This document shows positions 1 through 9,756 of a stretch of DNA of 64,000 nt, piece after piece (position 1 is the stretch's first letter; every line of letters begins with the position of its first letter). Under the pieces are notes generated by a model. That model had not been told where the DNA came from and did not search any database. It worked only from the letters and a program-made list of their open reading frames with translations. A program made the translations under genes and the position numbers. The DNA is taken from contig JAHZKX010000016.1 of assembly GCA_022600195.1 (NCBI GenBank), positions 1-64,000 on the forward strand. Reading direction: 5' to 3'. This DNA is from Planctomycetota bacterium (lineage in GTDB: Bacteria > Planctomycetota > Planctomycetia > Planctomycetales > Planctomycetaceae).

Positions 1-159
1 CAAGTCATAGAAGAAGACGAAACTTCTGTTAGTTTACCAAATGGTTGGAGTTGTGTGTGCGCTGAAATTCCCGCAGCTCATGGAGTGCATTTTGAGAGGC
101 TTGATTTATGCCCTGATTGCTCAACGAACGAAGAATTGTCATTAATATGGTCTGTGTGA
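1..159 (+). CDS. C-terminal fragment of an unknown protein
   Basis: An open frame runs from the first base of the window to a TGA at 157-159, giving the last 52 residues of a protein that starts outside the window. The fragment holds a C-x-C pair (SCVC) and, about 20 residues later, a C-x-x-C pair (CPDC), so a small metal-binding knuckle is possible. No family is recognised. It converges with the methyltransferase gene on the other strand, leaving about 34 bp between the two stop codons. The frame could also be fortuitous, but the Cys pattern and acidic start look protein-like. Confidence 0.45.
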   Translation, partial: QVIEEDETSVSLPNGWSCVCAEIPAAHGVHFERLDLCPDCSTNEELSLIWSV

Positions 160-193
160 CGTCAGTGACTGCTCCGGCATCGTGGCGTAGTTA

Positions 194-973
194 TTAATTC
201 GGGTACGCGAGGAGCGCATAGAACGTCATCTCTTCCTGATACGTTCCGCTTTTATCATAGTCGAGCAGTGTTTCGCGCAGGTCAACTTCGAAGGGGATTT
301 TGTTCTCCCAAAGTACCGCGGGGGAAGCGAAGGATGTGGAATAAAGATTGCCGATTAGTTCATCGAGCGTCCAGGTATGCGAGTGCTGGTATTCGATCTC
401 GTCCAGAGTATAGCCTGCATTGATCAGAACTAATTCGTGTGGATCGAGGACTTCCTCATATTCTCCTGAGCCGGCACGGCGTTTTGGACCCAGCCATTTT
501 TGTATGACTTCACAGACTAGGGCGTGCCAGTCAGCGGTACCCGACCAGATGCTGGTATAACCCAAAACAACCAGCGGTTGGCCTGGGAGCAACCATTTGC
601 GGGCTTTTCTCGCAATCGTTTTTCGATCCATCCAATGGAAGGCGGCACCGATGGTGAGTAACTCAAAGGAATTGTTTGCTGGAGCAAACTTTTCGGCACT
701 CTGATTGAGCCATGTGATGTTTTGGACGTCCAAAACTTCCGCTTTTTGTTTCGCGGCTGCTAACATTTCAGAATCTATATCCAGTGCAATGATTTGCTGG
801 AAAAAGGAAGACAGTGGCAGCGCAATTTCGCCAGTTCCACATCCCAGATCCAGTAATCGTCCCTGACCTGATAACTTTGCCCGCTCACGAATATTTTCCA
901 GCAGCGGTTCCGGATAGGGGAGTCGATAGCGCGTGTAATAAGGGACTGATCCCTGAAAGAGATTTTTAGTCAA
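194..973 (-). CDS. Class I SAM-dependent methyltransferase
   Basis: 259 residues. The Rossmann-type methyltransferase core is clear: motif I LLDLGCGTGEIALPL near residues 40-55 binds S-adenosylmethionine, the acidic residue ending motif II is in IIALDIDSEML, and FELLTIGAAFHWMD is the motif IV/post-IV region with the HWMD seen in methyltransferase domain 11/25 proteins of the UbiE/Tam type. There is no signal peptide, so it is cytosolic. The C-terminal half (DELIGNLYSTSFASP) resembles trans-aconitate or small-molecule methyltransferases. The substrate cannot be told. It lies downstream of the photolyase on the same strand with a gap of about 110 bp, so co-transcription is possible. Confidence 0.88.
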   Translation of the reverse strand: MTKNLFQGSVPYYTRYRLPYPEPLLENIRERAKLSGQGRLLDLGCGTGEIALPLSSFFQQIIALDIDSEMLAAAKQKAEVLDVQNITWLNQSAEKFAPANNSFELLTIGAAFHWMDRKTIARKARKWLLPGQPLVVLGYTSIWSGTADWHALVCEVIQKWLGPKRRAGSGEYEEVLDPHELVLINAGYTLDEIEYQHSHTWTLDELIGNLYSTSFASPAVLWENKIPFEVDLRETLLDYDKSGTYQEEMTFYALLAYPN

Positions 974-1086
974 ATTCGGACTCCGATTTTAGTTCACCGC
1001 CGCAAGAATCACCAAACGAATCAATCCCTGGAATTCTAAAAGACAGTTTAGTGACAGCCTGAAAAACATCAATCGAATCGCGCCCG

Positions 1087-2562
<1,476 letters not shown>

Positions 2563-2589
2563 AGATTCAGATTGTACTTTGAAATCAGA

Positions 2590-3843
2590 TTATTCCCAGC
2601 GATAGACGGCTAAATCGTTTAATGCACGGACGAAGATCTCATTGCCACTGACTGCAATGTGAGCCCAGGAGTCTTCTGCTACTTTGCGACTGTCGATGAG
2701 CTCAAATTTTTCGGGGTTCGCGTTTATTAACAACAGCTCCCCTTTCTGGTCCAGTGCCAGTATTTTATTGCCGTCCGTGACAGTACTCCAGTACTTTCCA
2801 TAGGGAGTCGTTGTCCAGCGAGCCTTGCCGGTTGACAGATCGATGCATGTAAATCTTTGATTTCTCAAGTGCAGATAGGCGTGCCCATTAATGATATTGG
2901 GGGATGACATATAGGCCTGAGTTTTATTGGTCCAGCTTTCATCCAGATTCCAACCGGAATCGTTCTTTTTCGCTTTGAAGAGAAATGACCCGCCTCCATA
3001 ACTACTGGTAAAGATCGAATTTTGATAAACAGTGGGAGTCAGAATATTCATACCCCGAAAAGCGGGTATTTTTCGTTCCCAAAGGATCTTTCCATCCTCA
3101 GGATTGACACCCGCTAATTTAGTGCGTGTTTGTACGATAAGTTGAGGCACACCATCTATTTCCGCATAGTACGGAGAGGAGAAAGCGCTGCCGAACATTC
3201 CGCCTCCATCATCCAATGTGCGCCATTTGATCTCACCTGTCATTTTATCAACTTTACACAAACCACCTCCTGCCTGTACATAAACAGAATCGTCGACGAC
3301 CAGTGGTGAGGAAGCGAACCCAAACGAAGGCAGCTTGGTACCCATCTTTTTAACGAAGTCCACCCGCCAGAGTTCTTCTCCCGAGTCGGCATCGAGACAA
3401 ACCAGTACGTCACGAATTCCAGCGACATAGAGCCGTTCGCCATCAAAAGCGGGTGTGGCGCGAATCCAGTCTCCGTTGGCTTTGGCAAAAAACGGGACAG
3501 CCATTGCACCCTGCCAGTCTTGTTTCCACAATTCTTGACCCGTTTTGCGATCCAATGCGCGCACGACTTCTTTTTTCTTGTCTTGGGTTTCGGTCACAAA
3601 AATTCGGTCTGCATTCACAATCGGACCGGAATAACTGGGTCCCAGTTTCACCTGCCAGACTTTTTTTAAACTTTTTTCTGAGAGACTCTCGGGTAGTTGA
3701 ACTCCAGTAATCGAACCATCTCGACTGGGGCCTCTCCACTGTGACCAGTCCTGATTAACCGGCTCAGTTCCCCAGGAGAGCAGGGGAACCAGTCCGATCA
3801 TGACTATAAAACAAGCGGCCCGAATATATTGTTGATTGTGCAT
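2590..3843 (-). CDS. Secreted PQQ-like beta-propeller protein
   Basis: 417 residues from an ATG at 3843, chosen over an in-frame upstream start because it begins a signal peptide (MHNQQYIRAACFIVMIGLVPLLSWG) and has an AGGAAAAGAGAG stretch just before it. After the signal comes DWSQWRGPSRDGS, the opening common to planctomycete secreted PQQ-propeller proteins. Repeated blades follow (RALDRKTGQELWKQDW, VCLDADSGEELWRVDF, INPEDGKILW-type), giving an eight-bladed BamB-like fold. Such proteins act outside the cytoplasm as scaffolds or dehydrogenase-like enzymes; no catalytic residue is evident here. It heads a likely two-gene unit with the photolyase. Confidence 0.85.
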   Translation of the reverse strand: MHNQQYIRAACFIVMIGLVPLLSWGTEPVNQDWSQWRGPSRDGSITGVQLPESLSEKSLKKVWQVKLGPSYSGPIVNADRIFVTETQDKKKEVVRALDRKTGQELWKQDWQGAMAVPFFAKANGDWIRATPAFDGERLYVAGIRDVLVCLDADSGEELWRVDFVKKMGTKLPSFGFASSPLVVDDSVYVQAGGGLCKVDKMTGEIKWRTLDDGGGMFGSAFSSPYYAEIDGVPQLIVQTRTKLAGVNPEDGKILWERKIPAFRGMNILTPTVYQNSIFTSSYGGGSFLFKAKKNDSGWNLDESWTNKTQAYMSSPNIINGHAYLHLRNQRFTCIDLSTGKARWTTTPYGKYWSTVTDGNKILALDQKGELLLINANPEKFELIDSRKVAEDSWAHIAVSGNEIFVRALNDLAVYRWE

Positions 3844-4197
3844 GAATCTCTCTTTTCCTGCATGATAGTTTGTTACCAGATTCCTGAAGGGTCCTAAAAA
3901 TTCTGGTTCTAACCATTTATAGTCGAGAAATAATTCTTTAAAGTGGTAAAAATTTAAGACATCTGTGATAATCTGAGAATATGGCAATTGCCGTTTGGAA
4001 TCAGAGAGCAGAGTCTATAATAAAAAAGAACTCCAGTTCGGTGGATAGAATTACAGTAAAAGGTGGAAAGTTTCTACATTTCCGGTAATTCAGCAGTCAT
4101 TTGCTAACCCGTTCACCGACTTCCACAAATTTGTATCTGGACAATTTGACCTTAGTCCGCCAACAATCATTAATATTTCGATTCTGAGGAAACAAAG
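3844..4197. other. Divergent intergenic region, PQQ protein / SulP-CA
   Basis: About 350 bp between two divergent genes. It should hold both promoters. On the + strand a TTGACC at about 4146 is followed 19 bp later by TAATAT, a spacing too long to call with confidence. A good ribosome site (AGGAAA) sits just before the ATG at 4198. Nothing else recognisable is seen. Confidence 0.3.
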
Positions 4198-6447
4198 ATG
4201 GATGACGAATCGATTTCAAAATATTCTCTATCTTACCTTCCCCGTGATTTGACCTCAGGCCTGGTAGTATTTCTGGTGGCATTACCGCTTTGCCTGGGTA
4301 TTGCCCTGGCTTCCGGAGCGCCTTTATTTTCAGGATTGCTGGCAGGAATCATAGGCGGAATTGTCGTTGGATCGATCAGTGGTTCACAGACCAGTGTGAG
4401 TGGACCCGCTGCCGGATTAACGGCAATCGTCATCGCACAGATCGCTACTCTGGGGTCATTTGAAGCGTTTCTACTCGCGGTAATGCTAGGTGGTTTTATT
4501 CAGATCGGCCTGGGCATTGTACGCGCCGGGTCACTATCGGCGTTTTTCCCATCAAGTGTGATTAAAGGTTTATTGGCTGCCATTGGTGTGATATTGATTC
4601 TGAAACAGATACCACACGTTTTTGGTCATGACACTGACCCTGAAGGGGAAATGTCGTTCACTCAACCAGACGAACAAAATACGTTTTCGGAAATATTTAC
4701 ATTGTTCGCGGGCGATATTCATTTTGGGGCTGCGGTAGTAGGATTGTTGTCGATTCTATTATTGGTATTCTGGGGCCGCATTAAATTTTTGAAAAATTCG
4801 GTCGTGCCCGGTCCACTGGTTGTGGTTTTAATGGGAGTGGGTCTGCATGTTCTGTTTCAACAATTTGGGAAGCCGTGGGCGATTGGAACAAGCCATCTTG
4901 TACAAATTCCAGTAGCAAAATCAGCCAGCGATCTCGCTTCCTATCTTCGTTTTCCCGATTTTTCACAATGGGCTAATCCAGCGATCTATTTTGCTGCGGT
5001 GACAATTGCCATTGTTGCTTCACTGGAAACTCTGCTGAACCTGGAAGCCGTTGACAAACTTGATCATGAAAAACGAGATTCTCCACCGAGCCGAGAACTC
5101 GTTGCACAAGGTGTGGGAAATGTAATTTCTGGACTCGTTGGTGGACTGCCTGTAACGTCGGTGATCGTGCGTGGATCTGTCAATGTGCTTGCAGGAGCAA
5201 AAACCAAGCGGTCGACGATCTTTCATGGGATATTACTCTTAACAAGCGTAGCTATTTTGCCCGTCTATTTAAATATGATACCTCTGGCGGCACTTGCTGC
5301 CATCCTGTTAGTGACGGGATTTAAGCTCGCCAGTCCAGAACTCTTCCGCCAGATGTGGCAAGAAGGTCGTTATCAATTCCTACCTTTCTTGATCACTCTG
5401 TTGTCAATTGTCTTTACGGACTTGCTGACCGGGATTCTGATTGGCTTGGGTGTCAGTGTTCTGTTTATCCTCAATAGTAGTTTACGTCAGCCTATTCGTC
5501 GTGTTGTCGAAACACATTTGGGAGGTGATATTTTACACATTGAACTGGCCAATCAGGTTAGTTTTCTGAATCGTGCTGCCTTGGACCGGCTCTTTAATGC
5601 CGCTAAGCGAGGGACGCACATGTTAATTGACGCGACTGACACAGATTACATTGATCCGGATATTCTGAGCTTGATTCGTGATTATAAAAGCAAAATCGGT
5701 CCGACACGCGGCGTGAGTGTGAGTCTGCGCGGATTCCGAACCAGATACCAGTTGCATGATGAGATTCTATTTGCTGATTACTCGACACGGGAGTTGAAAG
5801 ATCGTGCGACACCAGAGCAAATTCTGGAAATTCTGCGTGAAGGGAATCGGCGTTTCCACACTGGCAACCGTCTTTCGCGTGATCTGGGAAGTCAGGTCTA
5901 TGCAACGGCGACTGAACAGAATCCGATGGCTGTGGTTCTCAGTTGCATTGATTCCCGTGTGCCGGCAGAACTGGTCCTGGATCTGGGTATTGGTGACATT
6001 TTCAGCGTACGTGTCGCCGGCAATGTGATTGGCAACAAGTCACTCGGCAGTATCGAATATGGTGTTGTTGTTGCCGGTGTCAAACTGGTGTTTGTGCTGG
6101 GGCATACGCATTGTGGTGCGGTGATATCAACGGTTGAACTTCTGGCGGGAAGTAAAAACTCTACGCATACAACAGATTGTCCCCATCTTGATTCGATTGT
6201 GGAAGAACTGGAACCCTGTGTTGATCACCAGCTCTGTCAGGGCTTACATCGGATGAATTCTGCAGACCAGGAAACATTTATGGATGATGTGGCCCGGAAA
6301 AATGTCATTCGCAGCGTGCAGGAAATTCTCGCGCGAAGTGAAGTCATTCGTAATCTCTCTGACGCAGGGAAGGTGCTGGTGGTTGGTGCACTGTATGATG
6401 TGAAAAGCGGTAAAATGGAATTTCTGATGGATGAACCGGCAAAGTAA
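4198..6447 (+). CDS. SulP anion transporter fused to beta-carbonic anhydrase
   Basis: 749 residues with three parts. Residues about 12-420 are a SulP/SLC26 membrane domain with some ten or more hydrophobic segments and the SGSQTSVSGPAAGLTAIV motif of the family. Residues about 430-515 look like a STAS domain (HIELANQVSFLNRAALDRLF, LIDATDTDYIDPDI). Residues about 535-745 are a beta-carbonic anhydrase with all zinc and catalytic residues: C583-x-D585-S-R587 and H636-x-x-C639. The likely role is bicarbonate (or sulfate) transport coupled to CO2/bicarbonate interconversion at the inner membrane. A clear AGGAAA site precedes the ATG. SulP-carbonic anhydrase fusions are known in other bacteria; the substrate is inferred. 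Confidence 0.92.
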   Translation: MDDESISKYSLSYLPRDLTSGLVVFLVALPLCLGIALASGAPLFSGLLAGIIGGIVVGSISGSQTSVSGPAAGLTAIVIAQIATLGSFEAFLLAVMLGGFIQIGLGIVRAGSLSAFFPSSVIKGLLAAIGVILILKQIPHVFGHDTDPEGEMSFTQPDEQNTFSEIFTLFAGDIHFGAAVVGLLSILLLVFWGRIKFLKNSVVPGPLVVVLMGVGLHVLFQQFGKPWAIGTSHLVQIPVAKSASDLASYLRFPDFSQWANPAIYFAAVTIAIVASLETLLNLEAVDKLDHEKRDSPPSRELVAQGVGNVISGLVGGLPVTSVIVRGSVNVLAGAKTKRSTIFHGILLLTSVAILPVYLNMIPLAALAAILLVTGFKLASPELFRQMWQEGRYQFLPFLITLLSIVFTDLLTGILIGLGVSVLFILNSSLRQPIRRVVETHLGGDILHIELANQVSFLNRAALDRLFNAAKRGTHMLIDATDTDYIDPDILSLIRDYKSKIGPTRGVSVSLRGFRTRYQLHDEILFADYSTRELKDRATPEQILEILREGNRRFHTGNRLSRDLGSQVYATATEQNPMAVVLSCIDSRVPAELVLDLGIGDIFSVRVAGNVIGNKSLGSIEYGVVVAGVKLVFVLGHTHCGAVISTVELLAGSKNSTHTTDCPHLDSIVEELEPCVDHQLCQGLHRMNSADQETFMDDVARKNVIRSVQEILARSEVIRNLSDAGKVLVVGALYDVKSGKMEFLMDEPAK

Positions 6448-6487
6448 TCAATGGAGTACACGCAGCAAGCTTGATTGTTTTGCTTTA

Positions 6488-6784
6488 TCACCACTGAAAT
6501 TGCTTCCTGTGTCCATTAAAGCTGATTGAGAAATATTTGATGCCCAGCTCAATCATGATCTGAAAGCGTGGAGTCTGCCAGCCCTGAGTCAGCGTTTCTT
6601 GTTTGACCTCTGGTAAAAAGCCAACAACGAATTCTTCTGTAAATAATCGTAGTGCAAACAGATCTCTAACATCTATTTTTTGCTCAATTTCAGGGGGAAT
6701 GTCGAGATAGGCATTCCGAAATAAATCTCCCAGTTCCCGCTCGTTATCGGATGCCACCTCAAATTGATAAAGTGGTATTCGCAT
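6488..6784 (-). CDS. Small conserved-looking hypothetical protein
   Basis: 98 residues, no signal peptide or membrane segment. The ATG is preceded by CAGGAAAC at a suitable distance, which supports a real gene. The sequence is rich in acidic and hydrophobic residues (ELGDLFRNAYLDIPPEIEQKIDVRDLF), consistent with a small helical cytosolic protein. It converges with the SulP-CA gene (40 bp apart). No family is recognised. Confidence 0.6.
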   Translation of the reverse strand: MRIPLYQFEVASDNERELGDLFRNAYLDIPPEIEQKIDVRDLFALRLFTEEFVVGFLPEVKQETLTQGWQTPRFQIMIELGIKYFSISFNGHRKQFQW

Positions 6785-7054
6785 TCCGGTGTTTCCTGAA
6801 CCAGTGAATCTATTTTTCTAATTGAGGTATCTGCGTTCGTAGTTAACCAAACAACTTGTAGCGATCATGTTTTTCGAGTGATATCTACGCAAGATGCTCG
6901 TCAGTGAACAAGCCCGTGTATTGATGCCGCGACAGTCCGACCGCTTTCAACAGATTTCTATCAATTGATTATAAATCGGAATCGTGAATTAGCGATAACG
7001 AAATTATATTAAGCACGTCTGGTGATGAATTCATCACTGAGGAGAGGGGGTGAC

Positions 7055-7768
7055 TCAGATGATGTTGCCGCCGGGCTTCCGAAATTCTACGGAACTTCTG
7101 AGGTGAAAAAGCATCGCTGCTGAGGCAGTCTCTGGTTGTCTTTTTTTCAGCGCTTCCAGAATCTTCAGGTGTTCCTCATAATCTCGTTGTAATAATTCAG
7201 GTGCATCATCAGAAATTTCATATGTCAGTCGTTTGAAACTCATGCATTTGCGAATTGACTCGCAAAGTGGCAGGTTCCCAGACGCACGTGCGATGGATGT
7301 ATGCAGCAAATAGTCAAATGCACGCGCCGGTTGTATCCAGTGAGATTGTTCATTTGGTTCAGCCGCTTTTCCATACTCTGAAAGCAAATCGAGCCTTTCA
7401 GAGTCCAAACGGTTCGTTGCTTGAAGCACTGCATGTGGTTCAAGAAGCAATCGCATTTCGTGAATATCAACGAGCCAACGGTCCGCCCCCTCTGCAACGA
7501 CTGCGCGCTGTTGCGGAATCTGTGTCACGATTCCGTCTGCAATCAATCGTTGTAAGGCTTGTACGATGGGGGTTCTACTCAGCCCGAGTTCGTCCGATAG
7601 TTTTGTCGTCTTGAGCACCGTTCCACTGGGGAGGCTTCCTCGTACAATCTGCAACAGAATCTGGTTATATGCTGTTTCGAGAAGAGATGAACTTTCCTGG
7701 GGAATGCCGGGATGTTTGTTGATCATTTCCAGGTCGCTCTGGTCGAATTGTGGTTCAGAATGTGTCAT
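7055..7768 (-). CDS. GntR-family transcriptional regulator (FCD/FadR type)
   Basis: 237 residues from the ATG at 7768. The N-terminal winged helix (about 30-95) shows ILLQIVRGSLPSGTVL, LSDELGLSRTPIVQALQRLIADGIV, the standard GntR DNA-binding layout. The C-terminal part (about 105-230, MRLLLEPHAVLQATNRL to the AAAMLFHLR end) is an all-helical FCD ligand domain typical of regulators of sugar-acid and organic-acid genes. An earlier in-frame ATG at 7825 exists, but an 18-bp palindrome lies between the two, so I prefer 7768, which leaves the palindrome upstream as a likely autoregulatory site. It is divergent from the secreted LamG gene at 8013, its most likely target. Confidence 0.9.
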   Translation of the reverse strand: MTHSEPQFDQSDLEMINKHPGIPQESSSLLETAYNQILLQIVRGSLPSGTVLKTTKLSDELGLSRTPIVQALQRLIADGIVTQIPQQRAVVAEGADRWLVDIHEMRLLLEPHAVLQATNRLDSERLDLLSEYGKAAEPNEQSHWIQPARAFDYLLHTSIARASGNLPLCESIRKCMSFKRLTYEISDDAPELLQRDYEEHLKILEALKKRQPETASAAMLFHLRSSVEFRKPGGNII

Positions 7769-7775
7769 GTTATCC

Positions 7776-7793
7776 CATATTTTGCAAAATATG
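7776..7793. promoter_or_regulatory. 18-bp perfect palindrome, candidate GntR operator
   Basis: CATATTTTGCAAAATATG reads the same on both strands and lies 7 bp upstream of the GntR start codon. A second short palindrome, ATGAATTCAT, overlaps its edge at 7791-7800. The position fits an autoregulatory operator for the dimeric GntR protein. This is inference from symmetry and location. Confidence 0.5.
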
Positions 7794-7872
7794 AATTCAT
7801 TTATGGAGTCGCTGAGAATTCTCAATCAGATTGATATGAGCAAATGTACCATAAAAACGCATTACGTGCTAC

Positions 7873-7902
7873 TTGACGCACTGTTGATCGAGTTGTTACG
7901 AT
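7873..7902 (+). promoter_or_regulatory. Candidate sigma-70 promoter of the LamG gene
   Basis: TTGACG (7873-7878) and TACGAT (7897-7902) are separated by 18 bp, placing the transcription start near 7909, about 100 bp before the ATG at 8013. The -35 is strong and the -10 moderate. A near-palindrome at 7906-7921 would overlap the start point. Confidence 0.45.
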
Positions 7903-7905
7903 TTT

Positions 7906-7921
7906 AAAATGAGTTCATTTT
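7906..7921. promoter_or_regulatory. Near-start inverted repeat, candidate operator
   Basis: AAAATGA-GT-TCATTTT forms a 7-2-7 inverted repeat. Its core ATGAGTTCAT differs by one base from the ATGAATTCAT palindrome at 7791-7800 next to the GntR gene. Two related sites on both sides of a divergent regulator/target pair suggest a shared regulator. Confidence 0.4.
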
Positions 7922-8012
7922 TTGGATGGCGATTTTGTTAGCCTTCCTAAGATAGGGCGTTCACAATCACAACTTTTCTGATCCTGAGTATTCTTTGAGA
8001 AGGCAAAATAAC

Positions 8013-9665
8013 ATGAGATACCAGATTTCCCTGCTGATGTTGAGTTTATGGAGCGTGCTTGGCTTTGATCTCACAGTTGTATTTGCAGAAGAAGCGTCAT
8101 TAATCGGCGATTGGCGATTAATGGGTGATGCCCGGGATCAATCCTCTTTTCAAAATAACGGTGTTAACCGGGGAGTACACCTGAAACCAGGTCAACCGGC
8201 GAACTTTGATGGGCGGACCGCTTATATTGAAGTGCCTCATAAAAAATCTTTAGCTTTGGGGACGGGGGAATTCACGATTTCCGTGTCAGTAGATACGAGA
8301 GCCGATCTGGGAGATGTGATTGGCAATGTGCTCAGCAAATATGACCCACAGGCGCGAAAAGGATTTCAATTAAGTATAAAAAATCATGCCGGGGTGACCA
8401 GCAGCCAGTCCAACGACCGTCATCTTCAGTTTGGTATCGACAACGGAAAAATCGATCAGCGGTGGACGGATCATGGTCGTCTGGGAGATGCCATTCTGGT
8501 TTACAGTATGGCCGTTTATAACGGGCAACTGTTTGCAGGGACCTGTGTGCCGGGAAAAGAGGCCGCGGGTCGTGTGTTTCGGTTTGATGGTGGTCAAAAA
8601 TGGATCGACTGTGGTGCACCTGATGTCAGTAATGCGGTGAATTCATTAGCGGTCTTTCAGGGAAAACTCTATGCCGGCACTGGTAAGTATCGATTGAAGG
8701 GTTCTTCCTTAGCAGAATCTGAGAACCCCAATTTTGGGGGTAATGTTTACCGCTATGAAGGAGATGGCAAATGGATACATTGCGGTAAACTTCCGGAAGT
8801 AGAATCGATTAACGGAATGGTCGTCTATAAGGGAAACCTGTATGCCTCATCGATGTATAAACCGGCTGCCTTTTTTCGCTACGATGGAGGAACACGCTGG
8901 ACTTCCTGTGGCGTACCAGACGGGAAACGTGTGGAGTCTCTGGCTGTCTATAATGGGGACCTGTATGCTACCGGCTACGATGAAGGTGCCGTCTATCGCT
9001 TTAACGGGAAGACCTGGTCGCACGCCGGAAAGGTAGGGGAATCAACTCAAACTTATGGATTTACGGTTTACGAAGGCAATCTCTATGTGAGTGAGTGGCC
9101 TCATGCAGAAGTGTATCGTTATGCGGGGGAGAATCAGTGGAAACTCGCTGGTCGACTGGGGGAAGAGAAAGAGAGCATGCCTCTGGTTGTCTACAATGGC
9201 AAGATGTATGGTGGCACATTGCCGCTGGCAGAAGTGTATCGCTATGATGGCGGACTCAACTGGACGAATACCGGTCGGTTGGATATGACTCCCGACGTGC
9301 GTTATCGTCGCGTGTGGTCGATGGCTGTTTTTCAGGGACGACTGTTTGCTGGAACATTACCCGCCGGTCGTGTGCATTCCATTGAAGCTGGCAAAAACGC
9401 AACCTACGATACAGCCCTGAAACCGGGATGGCGACATATTACCGCGGTCAAAGCAAAAGATCGGTTGAAACTCTATGTCGATGGTAAGCTGGTAGCAACT
9501 TCTACTCAATTTGATCCAGGTGATTATGATCTGACAAATGTAAAACCACTTAAGATCGGTTTTGGTGCTCACGATTATTTCAACGGGAAAATGAAAGATC
9601 TAAAACTCTTTCGGCATGCTTTGACTGATGATGAAATTCAAAAGTTATGCAAGGGTGCGGAGTAA
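8013..9665 (+). CDS. Secreted LamG-type protein with inserted propeller repeats
   Basis: 550 residues from the ATG at 8013, which has a GAGAAGG site 8-9 bp upstream. A signal peptide covers about residues 1-27. Residues 30-125 are the first half of a concanavalin-A/LamG fold (LIGDWRLMGDARDQSSFQNNG, FDGRTAYIEVPH). Residues about 140-460 are at least seven repeats of the pattern VYNG-x-LYAGT...VYRYDGG-x-W...G, a kelch-like beta-propeller. Residues about 470-545 return to LamG (WRHITAVKAKDRLKLYVDGKLV, KLFRHALTDDEIQKL). A propeller thus appears inserted into a LamG domain. It is probably an exported carbohydrate-binding protein; the function is unknown. It is divergent from the GntR regulator. 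Confidence 0.85.
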   Translation: MRYQISLLMLSLWSVLGFDLTVVFAEEASLIGDWRLMGDARDQSSFQNNGVNRGVHLKPGQPANFDGRTAYIEVPHKKSLALGTGEFTISVSVDTRADLGDVIGNVLSKYDPQARKGFQLSIKNHAGVTSSQSNDRHLQFGIDNGKIDQRWTDHGRLGDAILVYSMAVYNGQLFAGTCVPGKEAAGRVFRFDGGQKWIDCGAPDVSNAVNSLAVFQGKLYAGTGKYRLKGSSLAESENPNFGGNVYRYEGDGKWIHCGKLPEVESINGMVVYKGNLYASSMYKPAAFFRYDGGTRWTSCGVPDGKRVESLAVYNGDLYATGYDEGAVYRFNGKTWSHAGKVGESTQTYGFTVYEGNLYVSEWPHAEVYRYAGENQWKLAGRLGEEKESMPLVVYNGKMYGGTLPLAEVYRYDGGLNWTNTGRLDMTPDVRYRRVWSMAVFQGRLFAGTLPAGRVHSIEAGKNATYDTALKPGWRHITAVKAKDRLKLYVDGKLVATSTQFDPGDYDLTNVKPLKIGFGAHDYFNGKMKDLKLFRHALTDDEIQKLCKGAE

Positions 9666-9698
9666 ACAGCATCTGAATCACTTTGAACAGGCAAAAAA

Positions 9699-9726
9699 AG
9701 AGCCACCCGCTTTCCCGGGTGGCTCT
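9699..9726. terminator. Bidirectional rho-independent terminator
   Basis: An 11-bp GC-rich perfect stem (AGAGCCACCCG / CGGGTGGCTCT) with a 6-nt loop lies between convergent genes. An A-run on the left and a T-rich stretch on the right let it stop transcription from both strands: the LamG gene and the ABC exporter operon. Confidence 0.85.
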
Positions 9727-9756
9727 AATACTTTTATCAACTGCTGACGTTTCCGT

